From: Flavobacteriaceae bacterium
GTDB taxonomy: Bacteria > Bacteroidota > Bacteroidia > Flavobacteriales > Flavobacteriaceae
Reading direction: 5' to 3'
Length of the DNA stretch: 31,613 bases
Assembly (NCBI GenBank): GCA_002702745.1
Contig: PABM01000021.1
Coordinates: 45,802-77,414 of the forward strand
Positions 15,601-23,769 of this stretch are shown in pieces. The stretch's first letter is position 1. Every line of letters begins with the position of its first letter. Position numbers and translations under genes: made by a program. The notes below the pieces were generated by a model that was not told the origin of the DNA, made no database searches, and saw only the letters and a list, made by a program, of their open reading frames with translations.

Positions 15601-17997
15601 ATGCATTCTATTAAGAAGAAAAAATCAATCTCATTTGATCAATTTAAAGAAGAAATTCTTAACGATTACAGAGTAGCTTTTACAAGTAGAGAATGTAGTA
15701 TTATCGGGAGACGAGAAGTTCTTACAGGTAAAGCTAGTTTTGGAATCTTCGGAGATGGAAAAGAGCTTCCTCAGATTGCCATGGCAAAATTTTTCAAAAA
15801 GGGGGATTTCAGATCTGGTTATTATAGGGATCAAACCTTTATGTTTTCACTTGATGAAGTTACACCTCAGCAGTTTTTTGCTGGTTTATATGCACATACT
15901 GATATTAAATATGATCCAATGAGTGCAGGTAGACAAATGGGTAGTTCTTTCGCAACACACAGTTTAGATGAAAATTATGATTGGAAAGACTTGACAAAAC
16001 AGTTCAATTCAAGTGCTGACTTATCCCCTACTGGAAGTCAGATGCCCAGATTACTAGGATTGGCCCAAGCTTCAAAAATTTATAAAAAATTGAAAGTCAA
16101 AGGCTCTGAAAAATTCACTGATGAAGGAATTGAAATTGCATGGGGAACAATTGGAGATGCAGCAACAAGTGAAGGTCATTTCTTTGAGAGTATTAACGCA
16201 GCTGGAGTTATGCAAATTCCAATGATTGTAAGCGTATGGGATGATAATTATGGTATTTCTGTACCAACTGAGTACCAAACAACCAAAGGAGATATCTCAG
16301 AGGTTTTAAAGGGTTTTAAAAAAGAAAAAGATTCAAATGGTTTTGAAATTTTAAAAGTTAAAGGATGGGACTATGTTGAGCTTATAAAAACCTATGAAAA
16401 GGCTGAACAAATATGCAGAACAGAACATATTCCAGTGATTGTTCATGTGAATGAATTAACACAGCCTTTAGGACACTCTACATCAGGGTCTCATGAGAGG
16501 TACAAATCCGAAAAAAGATTAAAATGGGAAAAAGATTATGATTGTATCAAGAAAATGCGCGAATGGATATTAGATAATAACATCACTTCACATGAAAATC
16601 TTAATAAAATTGAAAATGATGCTAAAAAATTTATTAGTGAATCTAAGTTAGCAGCAAAAAGAGAGTCTTTAAATGAAACAACTAACAATATTAACAAATT
16701 AAATAGCATATTTATCAATGATATCAAATCAAATAATTTAGATATCCAGAAGATTTTAAATGGGCTAAATTCTATCAAAGAACCAAATAAAAGAGATTTA
16801 TTTACATCAACTAATAGCATTCTAAGGGAGTTAATGCTAGAGAAAAACCCAAAAATAAATATACTCAGGGATTGGTTATCTAAATTACGTGTTAAGACAC
16901 AATATGATTACAGTTCTCACTTATATAGTGAATCCGCTTACAATCCCTCTAAAATTGCCTTAATTGAGGCTAAATATGATGATAAAGCTGAATCGGTTGA
17001 TGGAAGAATTATTTTAAGAGAAAATTTTAAAAAAATATTAGAGAAAAATGATAAAGTCATAATATTTGGTGAAGATGCAGGGAAAATTGGTGGAGTAAAT
17101 CAAGGATTAGAGGGTCTTCAAGAGATATTTGGTGAAACCAGAGTGTTTGATACTGGTATTCGTGAAGCTACCATAATTGGTCAGGGAATTGGACTCGCCC
17201 TCAGAGGGTTAAGACCAATTGCAGAAATTCAATACTTAGATTATCTACTTTATACAATCCAGTTGCTAAGTGATGATTTGGCTACTCTTCATTACAGAAC
17301 CAGGGGTAAGCAAAAGGCTCCACTGATAGTTAGAACAAGAGGACATAGATTAGAAGGTATTTGGCACGCTGGTTCTCCGATGGGCGGTATGATAAATCTA
17401 CTTAGAGGAATTTACCTGTTAGTTCCACGAAATATGACAATTGCGGCAGGATTTTATAATGCTTTGCTGAAAGGAGATCAGCCCGCTATAGTTGTAGAAT
17501 GTTTAAACGGCTATCGTACTAAAGAAAAAATGCCAACTAATATTGGTGACTACACTGTTAAAATAGGAAAAATCGATAAAATTAAATCTGGTGAAGACAT
17601 TTCTGTAATATCATACGGATCAACTTTAAAAATAGTAGAAAAAGCTTCAGAAGAATTATTAAAATTTAACATAAGTTGTGAAATAATTGACTGTCAATCT
17701 TTAATACCATTTGACATAGAAAAAGAAATAACTGAAAGTGTTAAGAAAACGAATAGATTAATAATTGTTGATGAAGATTTTTCAGGTGGTGCAAGCGCGT
17801 ATATCCTAGATAATTTGATTAATAATCAAAATTTGTATGATCATTTAGATAGCAAACCGCACACCATGTCCGCTAAAGACCATAGACCTGCTTATGGAAC
17901 TGATGGTGATTATTTTTCAAAACCCTCAGTTGATGATGTTTTTGATAGGATATACTCAATCATGAATGAATTAAATCCTGGAAAATTCCCTCTTTAA
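15601..17997 (+). CDS. Fused alpha/beta 2-oxoacid dehydrogenase E1 component
   Basis: A thiamine-diphosphate enzyme that decarboxylates a 2-oxoacid and passes the acyl group to a lipoyl E2, with alpha and beta subunits joined in one 798-residue chain. The alpha half carries the TPP/Mg motif GDAATSEG (185-192) ending at DDN (214-216), and a GDGKE..MAKFFKKGDFRSGYYRDQ-type N-terminal region. A helical linker (about 330-450) leads to the beta half, with FGEDAGKIGGVNQG (about 487-500), EATIIGQGIG and a transketolase C-terminal domain. This long fused type is common in Bacteroidota and usually labelled branched-chain or pyruvate E1. No E2 or E3 gene is nearby, so the substrate stays open. Its 3' end overlaps holA by 4 bases, and a clear promoter precedes it. 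Confidence 0.92.
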   Translation: MHSIKKKKSISFDQFKEEILNDYRVAFTSRECSIIGRREVLTGKASFGIFGDGKELPQIAMAKFFKKGDFRSGYYRDQTFMFSLDEVTPQQFFAGLYAHTDIKYDPMSAGRQMGSSFATHSLDENYDWKDLTKQFNSSADLSPTGSQMPRLLGLAQASKIYKKLKVKGSEKFTDEGIEIAWGTIGDAATSEGHFFESINAAGVMQIPMIVSVWDDNYGISVPTEYQTTKGDISEVLKGFKKEKDSNGFEILKVKGWDYVELIKTYEKAEQICRTEHIPVIVHVNELTQPLGHSTSGSHERYKSEKRLKWEKDYDCIKKMREWILDNNITSHENLNKIENDAKKFISESKLAAKRESLNETTNNINKLNSIFINDIKSNNLDIQKILNGLNSIKEPNKRDLFTSTNSILRELMLEKNPKINILRDWLSKLRVKTQYDYSSHLYSESAYNPSKIALIEAKYDDKAESVDGRIILRENFKKILEKNDKVIIFGEDAGKIGGVNQGLEGLQEIFGETRVFDTGIREATIIGQGIGLALRGLRPIAEIQYLDYLLYTIQLLSDDLATLHYRTRGKQKAPLIVRTRGHRLEGIWHAGSPMGGMINLLRGIYLLVPRNMTIAAGFYNALLKGDQPAIVVECLNGYRTKEKMPTNIGDYTVKIGKIDKIKSGEDISVISYGSTLKIVEKASEELLKFNISCEIIDCQSLIPFDIEKEITESVKKTNRLIIVDEDFSGGASAYILDNLINNQNLYDHLDSKPHTMSAKDHRPAYGTDGDYFSKPSVDDVFDRIYSIMNELNPGKFPL

Positions 17998-19001
17998 TTA
18001 GTTTTAATAATTCTCAACACCATTTCCCTTAGAAGAAAAGAATCAGCCTTTTTTATTCCAACGCCTTTTGAGAGCATATCATAATGTCGAATTAGTGAAA
18101 TAATACTTACTACCTGTTTTAGATTATATTTTGATGAAGCTAGCTTATATTCGCTGAGAAAATAAGGGTTTATCCCCACTTTAGAGGCTAATCTTCTGTC
18201 ATCTAAATTTGAATTTGAATGATAAATCAGAAGTTTATTAAAAAAATCGAAAATAACAGAAATACTTACAACTAATGGATTTGAGCTTGGATTTTCTGTA
18301 AAATATTGAGCTATTTGAAATGCTTTATTATAATTTTTTTCAGCTAAAGCTTTTCTTAATTCAAAATTGTTAAATTCTTTTGAAATACCGATATATTTTT
18401 CGATATCTGAAAGCTCTATAATCTTTTCTATCTTTTTTATTTCAAATAACTTTTCAAGTTCATTGGAGATTTTACTCAAACTATTCCCTAAATGTTCATT
18501 AATCAAAATAGCAGATTTTCTATCAATTAAAAAACCAGCACCTTCAACATTTTCTGTTATCCAGTTTTGAACCTGATTATCATATAACTTTTTAGACTCA
18601 AATACTTTAGCATTTTTTTGTAATACCTTAAAATAAGACTTTCGTTTATCAATAGATTTGTGTTTGTAGTTTATTATTAAAATTGTTGAATTTAAAGGGT
18701 TTTTAAAATAGTCTATAAAACCATCGAAACTACGTGATAAATCTTGTGCTTCTTTAATTAAAACAATTTGATGAGTAGAGTTTAAAGGATATTTTTTGCA
18801 GATTGAGATAATTTGATCAACAGATGATTCTTTTCCATATAATATATTAAAATTAAACTGTTTCTCTTCTTCGGAAAGTACATTATCAATAAATAAATTG
18901 GTTATATTGTCGATATAAAACTCCTCCTCGCCCATTAAAAGGTATATTGGTGAGAAATTTTTAGTTTTTATATCATTTTTTATTTCGGAAAGAGTATTCA
19001 A
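17994..19001 (-). CDS. holA: HolA, DNA polymerase III delta subunit
   Basis: The clamp-loader subunit that opens the beta sliding clamp. The 335-residue protein has the family layout: an AAA+-like N-terminal domain with SPIYLLMGEEEFYIDN (residues 17-32), where HolA keeps a P-loop-like position without a working ATP site, followed by the helical collar domain ending GIKKADSFLLREMVLRII. The start is TTG (18999-19001), placed by the conserved N-terminal sequence; there is no ATG before residue 23. It overlaps the convergent E1 gene by 4 bases and lies back to back with the HsdR_N-like gene, with only 14 bp between start codons. Confidence 0.93.
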   Translation of the reverse strand: MNTLSEIKNDIKTKNFSPIYLLMGEEEFYIDNITNLFIDNVLSEEEKQFNFNILYGKESSVDQIISICKKYPLNSTHQIVLIKEAQDLSRSFDGFIDYFKNPLNSTILIINYKHKSIDKRKSYFKVLQKNAKVFESKKLYDNQVQNWITENVEGAGFLIDRKSAILINEHLGNSLSKISNELEKLFEIKKIEKIIELSDIEKYIGISKEFNNFELRKALAEKNYNKAFQIAQYFTENPSSNPLVVSISVIFDFFNKLLIYHSNSNLDDRRLASKVGINPYFLSEYKLASSKYNLKQVVSIISLIRHYDMLSKGVGIKKADSFLLREMVLRIIKTN

Positions 19002-19015
19002 TAATTAAAATATCA

Positions 19016-19459
19016 ATGTTAAACTTATCATTCCCAAATTATGAATTTAGATTAAAAGAAATTAATCAAAAGAGATTTATTTTTGATGAGATTAGAAAAA
19101 AATATATTGAATTAACAGCTGAAGAATGGGTTAGACAAAATTGTGTTAAATTCTTAATCAACGAGAAAAAGTTTAAAAAAAATTTAATATCAATTGAAAA
19201 AAAAATTCAATTAAATAACACAACAAAAAGATTTGATATTTTAGCTCATGATATGAATGGAGGGTGTGTTTTGCTTGTTGAATGTAAAGCACCAAATATA
19301 AAAATAAATCAAGAAAGCTTTGATCAAATATTTAGATATAATCAAGTTATCAATGCAAAATTTTTAATGCTTACCAATGGAATAATTCATTATTATTGTA
19401 GAATCAATAATTATAGAAAAGATATTGAATTTTTAAAGGAAATCCCGGTTAATAAATGA
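19016..19459 (+). CDS. HsdR_N-like PD-(D/E)XK nuclease-fold protein
   Basis: A 147-residue stand-alone protein with the fold of the type I restriction enzyme R-subunit N-terminus (HSDR_N_2). The nuclease-like core is visible as RFDILAHD with D74, then VLLVECKAP with E89 and K91, i.e. D-X14-E-X-K. Preceding it is EEWVRQNCVKFLI (36-48), a helix typical of the Bacteroidota group. No helicase domain and no HsdM or HsdS gene is present, so this is not a restriction system. From memory, this gene lies next to holA in many Bacteroidota, which points to a DNA maintenance role, but its function is not established. Its TGA overlaps the ATG of the next gene. Confidence 0.82.
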   Translation: MLNLSFPNYEFRLKEINQKRFIFDEIRKKYIELTAEEWVRQNCVKFLINEKKFKKNLISIEKKIQLNNTTKRFDILAHDMNGGCVLLVECKAPNIKINQESFDQIFRYNQVINAKFLMLTNGIIHYYCRINNYRKDIEFLKEIPVNK

Positions 19460-20430
19460 ATTTAGGTATAGTTATATTGAATTGGAACGGGGAAAAGTTA
19501 TTAAGACAATTTTTACCCCCATTAATAAAATTCACACCAACAAAACATAATATTTATATCATTGATAATGGTTCTCATGATAATTCCATTGATTTTGTTG
19601 AAAATAAGTACAAGAGGATAAAAATTATAAAATTAGATACTAATTACGGATATGCAAAAGGTTATAATATTGGATTAAAAAATATAAATGATGAAATCTT
19701 GTGTCTTTTAAATAATGATGTTGAGGTAACAGAAAATTGGACTGACAATATTTTAAAACAATTTGACCTAGAACCAAAAACTGCTGTAATTCAGCCAAAA
19801 CTTAAAAACTATTATGAAAAATCAGAATTTGATTATGCAGGTGCCGCAGGTGGCTACTTAGATAAATATGGATATCCCTATTGCGATGGTAGGATTTATA
19901 AAAAAATTGAAAAAGACTTAAAACAATATGATAAAATAAAAGATATATTTTGGGCATGTGGAGCATGTTTTTTTATAAGGAAAAAAATATTTGAAAATCA
20001 TAATGGATTTGACGAAAGTTTTTGGGCTCACATGGAAGAAATCGACTTATGCTGGAGGATTCAAAATTCAAAATATAAAATTAGATATAATCATAAAACT
20101 GAAGTTTTTCATGTCAATGCTGCTACCTTAAATCAAAACAACCCAAAAAAAACATATCTAAATTTTAGAAATCAGTTATTTATGATTACAAAAAATTCAC
20201 AAAATATTCTGTTTTTACTTTTATTAGAGAAATTACTTATTGATGCAATTATTTCCGTTTATTTAATATTTGATAAAGGTTACAAGCATTCTTTGGCAAT
20301 AATTAGAGCATATGTTTCGTTTTATAAGCATATTAACCTGTTATTAGAATTTAGAAAAAAAAACAAAGGGGTTGTAAAACATTATCAAATCAGGTCTATT
20401 ATATTTAAATATTTATTTCATAAAAGGTGA
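19456..20430 (+). CDS. Family 2 glycosyltransferase
   Basis: A 324-residue GT-A fold inverting transferase of the rhamnosyltransferase-like (WbbL/RfbF) group that builds surface polysaccharide from nucleotide sugars on the cytoplasmic face. Visible motifs are the N-terminal VILNWNG (6-12), IIDNGSHD (35-42), the metal-binding NND (86-88), and WAHMEEIDLCWR with the catalytic acid region. The C-terminal third contains a hydrophobic segment with basic flanks, a probable membrane association. It overlaps the preceding nuclease-like gene by 4 bases (ATGA), so it is translationally coupled despite the different theme. The acceptor and sugar are unknown. Confidence 0.92.
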   Translation: MNLGIVILNWNGEKLLRQFLPPLIKFTPTKHNIYIIDNGSHDNSIDFVENKYKRIKIIKLDTNYGYAKGYNIGLKNINDEILCLLNNDVEVTENWTDNILKQFDLEPKTAVIQPKLKNYYEKSEFDYAGAAGGYLDKYGYPYCDGRIYKKIEKDLKQYDKIKDIFWACGACFFIRKKIFENHNGFDESFWAHMEEIDLCWRIQNSKYKIRYNHKTEVFHVNAATLNQNNPKKTYLNFRNQLFMITKNSQNILFLLLLEKLLIDAIISVYLIFDKGYKHSLAIIRAYVSFYKHINLLLEFRKKNKGVVKHYQIRSIIFKYLFHKR

Positions 20431-20499
20431 AAAATTTATCTGATTTAAGTTTTCTTTTTGCTAATTTTACTGTCTACTACTAACATTAAATATTTTATA

Positions 20500-21363
20500 A
20501 TGAAAAAAACATTTTTTTTAAGCTTAATTACGTTATTTGTAATGTCTTCATGTGTAAGTAAAAAAGAATATACTTCACTTGAAAATAGACATAAGAAGAC
20601 ACAAGATCTTTTAAATACAGCAACAATTAAATTGAATGCTTGTTTAGAAGAAAAATCTACTTCTGAGACACTTGCAGATGCTTACAAAGAACAACTATCT
20701 GATTTAAAAAGAAGAAATGATCAGTTATTTATTCAAAGTCAAGATTATCTTGAATTAACTTCAAAAGGAGCTGAAAATCTTGAAAGAACTCTTGAAAGAA
20801 CTCTTGAAAGTATGAAAGAGAAAGATTTAAAAATAACAAGAATACAAGATGCACTAAACAGAAAAGATAGTGTAACATTTGCTTTAGTTACAAGTCTTAA
20901 AAAAGAAATTGGCATTAATGATCCGGACATAGAAGTTAATGTTGACAAAGCTGTTGTTTTCATTTCTCTCTCTGACAAATTATTATTTAAAACTGGTAGT
21001 TATGAAGTTTCTGAAAGAGCTAAAGAAATCCTAGGAAAAGTTGCAACAGTTGTTAACGGAAAGCCGGACTTTGAGTGTATGGTTGAAGGACATACTGATA
21101 GCAGATCCTATGAAAGAGATGTGCTGATTGACAATTGGGATTTAAGTGTTAAAAGAGCAACTTCAATTGTAAGAGTTCTTGAAGATTTAGATGTAAAATC
21201 AAGTAGATTAATAGCTGCGGGAAGAAGTTATTACGACCCATTAGTTGATAATGATACACCTGAAAATAGAGCTATAAACAGAAGAACTAGAATAATTATA
21301 ATGCCTAAAATTGATCAATTTTATGACATGATTGAGAAGGAAATGCAGAACCTGTCTAATTAG
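20500..21363 (+). CDS. OmpA family lipoprotein with coiled-coil stalk
   Basis: A 287-residue outer-membrane lipoprotein that should tether the membrane to peptidoglycan. From ATG at 20500 it begins with a signal ending FVMSSC (Cys18); an upstream TTG (20458) would put 14 odd residues before the signal and is rejected. Residues about 20-130 form a long charged helix, likely a coiled coil, including the tandem LERTLERTLES. The C-terminal OmpA domain has VEGHTDSR with the peptidoglycan-binding Asp, followed by NRAINRRTR containing the conserved Arg. No beta-barrel is present. The gene ends in a strong bidirectional terminator. Confidence 0.93.
   Translation: MKKTFFLSLITLFVMSSCVSKKEYTSLENRHKKTQDLLNTATIKLNACLEEKSTSETLADAYKEQLSDLKRRNDQLFIQSQDYLELTSKGAENLERTLERTLESMKEKDLKITRIQDALNRKDSVTFALVTSLKKEIGINDPDIEVNVDKAVVFISLSDKLLFKTGSYEVSERAKEILGKVATVVNGKPDFECMVEGHTDSRSYERDVLIDNWDLSVKRATSIVRVLEDLDVKSSRLIAAGRSYYDPLVDNDTPENRAINRRTRIIIMPKIDQFYDMIEKEMQNLSN
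20779..20810 (+). repeat. 12-bp in-frame tandem repeat in the OmpA stalk
   Basis: CTTGAAAGAACT occurs twice in full (20779-20790 and 20791-20802) and once in part (CTTGAAAG, 20803-20810). It encodes LERT-LERT-LES. A 4-residue unit shifts heptad register, so gain or loss of a copy would change coiled-coil phase and stalk length without breaking the frame. Confidence 0.8.
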
Positions 21364-21379
21364 TTATAGAATATACTTT

Positions 21380-21409
21380 AAAAAAAGCCCACAAATGTGG
21401 GCTTTTTTT
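21380..21409. terminator. Bidirectional intrinsic terminator, OmpA / pcrA
   Basis: A 30-base perfect palindrome: seven A, the stem GCCCACA, a two-base centre AA, TGTGGGC, then seven T. The A and T tracts give a U-run to transcripts arriving from either side, so it should stop both the OmpA gene (rightward) and pcrA (leftward). The first bases of the pcrA stop codon (21408-21410) lie inside the right tract, so pcrA translation ends within the terminator. Confidence 0.93.
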
Positions 21410-23663
21410 ATGAAATAATTTCAAGCCTTGAAAATCTAAGTAAAAGTTTTTTAAGACCGTCCTTTTCGAATTTTATTTCAGCTTTTCTATCCCCTCCTTG
21501 ACCTTCTATAGAAACAACCTCACCTTTACCAAATCTTTCATGGATAACTATATTTCCTACAACTAATCTATTATCAAAAAGATTAGATTTGGAAGAGGAT
21601 GATTTAAGTTTAATAAAATTTTTAGAGGGTCTAATCTCTGGCTTTTTATATCTTATTTCAACTTTATTGAATTGGGATTTTTGAGAAAAATCTTTACTTA
21701 TATGTCTTTGAATCACATTATTTTGTAAATACTCCACCTTAATTTCATCAATAAATCTACTTTTTTCCGAATCTACAGGCTTACCCCATCTATATCTTGA
21801 AAGTACATATGAAAGGTAGATTTTCTTTTCAGCTCTGGTGAGGGCTACATAAAAAAGTCTTCTTTCTTCTTCTAACTCAGTTCTAGAGTTTAAATTCATA
21901 GCACTTGGAAACAAATTTTCTTCTAATCCAACTATATATACATACGGAAATTCTAGTCCTTTAGCTAAATGAACTGTCATCAATGATACCTTGTTTTTGT
22001 CATTTGTGTCATTGTCTTGATCTGTTGCTAATGCAACATCCTGTAAAAAGGATGAAACAGAAGTCTGACTTTTTTCATTATTTTCAATAAAATCTTTTAT
22101 TCCATTAAGTAATTCCTCGATATTTTGAATCCTGTTTATACCCTCTAGAGATTCATCATTTTTATATAAATTATATAACTCCGATTGCTTAAGCACTTCT
22201 TTTGTAATATCAAAAACATCTGAATGTTCTAATTTATTCTTAATAGATTCAATCATTATCACAAAATCCAAAAGCTTATTTTTTGTTGAATTATTAATAA
22301 TTTCAGATGATTTCAGATGATTTTTAATAAAAATATAATCCGAAACTGAACTATTTTTAGCCTCAATAGCAATTTTATTTAGGGTGGTTTGACCTATACC
22401 CCTGGCAGGAAAATTTATTATCCTTTTAAAAGCCTGTTCATCATCTGGATTGATCAATAATCGTAAATATGCTAGTACATCTTTAATCTCTTTTCTTTGA
22501 TAAAATGAAAGGCCACCATATACTCTGTATGAAATATTCTTTTTTCTGAGTGCATCCTCGAAAGAACGAGACTGAGCATTGGTTCTATATAAAATTGCGA
22601 AATCACTGTTTTTTAATTGACTTTGCATTTTATTTTCAAAAATTGAACTAGCGACAAACCTTCCTTCTTCTCCATCTGTCAACAGCTTATTTACACTTAT
22701 TTTTTCACCTGATTCATTTTCTGTCCAAACATTTTTCTTTAGTCTTTTCTGATTATTTTCAATTAAGCTATTAGCAGCATTAACTATATTTTTAGTTGAT
22801 CTATAGTTTTGTTCTAATCTGAAAATTTTTGAATCTGGAAAATCTTTTTGAAAATTTAAAATATTATTAATATTTGCCCCGCGGAAACTATAAATACTTT
22901 GCGCATCATCTCCTACAACACATATATTTTGAAATTTATCTGAAAGTGCTCTAATAATTAAATATTGTGAATGATTTGTGTCTTGATATTCGTCTACAAG
23001 AATATATTTAAAAATATTTTGATACTTAGATAGTGTGTCTGGATAACTATTAAGCAGTTCATTAGTTTTTAAGAGAAGATCATCAAAGTCCATTGCACCT
23101 GCCCTAAAACACCTTTCAACGTATTCATTATATATTTGATAGAATTTGGATCTATTTGAAATTTTATCAGACAATAACAGCTCTTCATTGTTTAAATAGT
23201 CTTCAGTTGTAATAAAGCTGTTTTTCATCGAAGATATTCTTGAAAAAATTGATTTATACTTATATTGATCTTTGTCTAGATTAAACTCTTTAATTATCCT
23301 TGATACCAGCTTTTGAGAGTCATCAGAGTCATAAATTGTAAAATTTGAGGTATATCCAATTTTATGTGCTTCTATTCTTAATATTCTAGCAAAAACCGAG
23401 TGAAATGTACCCATCCATAAATTTTTTGCTTCATTCCCAACTATTGTTGCGATTCTTTCTTTCATTTCTTTTGCAGCCTTATTTGTGAAAGTTAAAGCAA
23501 GTATATTGAAAGGGTCTACACCTTCTGTCATTAAATAGGCAATTTTATAAGTCAAAACCCTGGTCTTACCAGAACCAGCTCCAGCAATCACTATCATAGG
23601 ACCATCCATCTGTAGTGTTGATTCTAACTGAGAATTATTTAGGTTATTTAAAAAATCTTTCAA
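21408..23663 (-). CDS. pcrA: PcrA/UvrD-type superfamily 1 DNA helicase
   Basis: A 3'-5' helicase of nucleotide excision and mismatch repair that also removes stalled complexes. The 751-residue protein has all SF1A motifs: Q-motif LNNSQLES, Walker A GAGSGKT (28-34), TFTNKAAKEMKER (motif Ia), VDEYQDT (motif II, about 223-229), GDDAQSIYSFRGA (III), LEQNYRS (IV), VSLMTVHLAKGLEFPYV (V) and YVALTRAEK (VI). The C-terminal tail ends in the Tudor-like domain VVGNIVIHERFGKGEV, as in PcrA, which contacts RNA polymerase. The start is TTG at 23663. The convergent OmpA gene shares its terminator. Confidence 0.96.
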   Translation of the reverse strand: MKDFLNNLNNSQLESTLQMDGPMIVIAGAGSGKTRVLTYKIAYLMTEGVDPFNILALTFTNKAAKEMKERIATIVGNEAKNLWMGTFHSVFARILRIEAHKIGYTSNFTIYDSDDSQKLVSRIIKEFNLDKDQYKYKSIFSRISSMKNSFITTEDYLNNEELLLSDKISNRSKFYQIYNEYVERCFRAGAMDFDDLLLKTNELLNSYPDTLSKYQNIFKYILVDEYQDTNHSQYLIIRALSDKFQNICVVGDDAQSIYSFRGANINNILNFQKDFPDSKIFRLEQNYRSTKNIVNAANSLIENNQKRLKKNVWTENESGEKISVNKLLTDGEEGRFVASSIFENKMQSQLKNSDFAILYRTNAQSRSFEDALRKKNISYRVYGGLSFYQRKEIKDVLAYLRLLINPDDEQAFKRIINFPARGIGQTTLNKIAIEAKNSSVSDYIFIKNHLKSSEIINNSTKNKLLDFVIMIESIKNKLEHSDVFDITKEVLKQSELYNLYKNDESLEGINRIQNIEELLNGIKDFIENNEKSQTSVSSFLQDVALATDQDNDTNDKNKVSLMTVHLAKGLEFPYVYIVGLEENLFPSAMNLNSRTELEEERRLFYVALTRAEKKIYLSYVLSRYRWGKPVDSEKSRFIDEIKVEYLQNNVIQRHISKDFSQKSQFNKVEIRYKKPEIRPSKNFIKLKSSSSKSNLFDNRLVVGNIVIHERFGKGEVVSIEGQGGDRKAEIKFEKDGLKKLLLRFSRLEIIS

Positions 23664-23769
23664 TGGGATAATTTGTTGTTAAATTAAATATTGTTTAACA
23701 TAAATATTAATATTCATTTAGTTAGTTATAAACAAAAATCAATAATTAAAATATCTTAAATTTAAGATT

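Noticed and set aside
19016..19459. Restriction-modification or anti-phage system suggested by the HsdR_N-like protein
   Set aside because: There is no methylase, specificity subunit or helicase domain nearby, and the neighbours are housekeeping genes. The single-domain protein beside holA looks like a core gene.
22301..22320. Exact 10-bp tandem repeat TTTCAGATGA inside pcrA
   Set aside because: Two copies only, and the encoded region shows no frame damage; probably chance or a neutral duplication.
23755..23766. Palindrome CTTAAATTTAAG before recG as an operator
   Set aside because: Palindromes made only of A/T with one G/C pair are expected by chance at this base composition, and no regulator gene is near.
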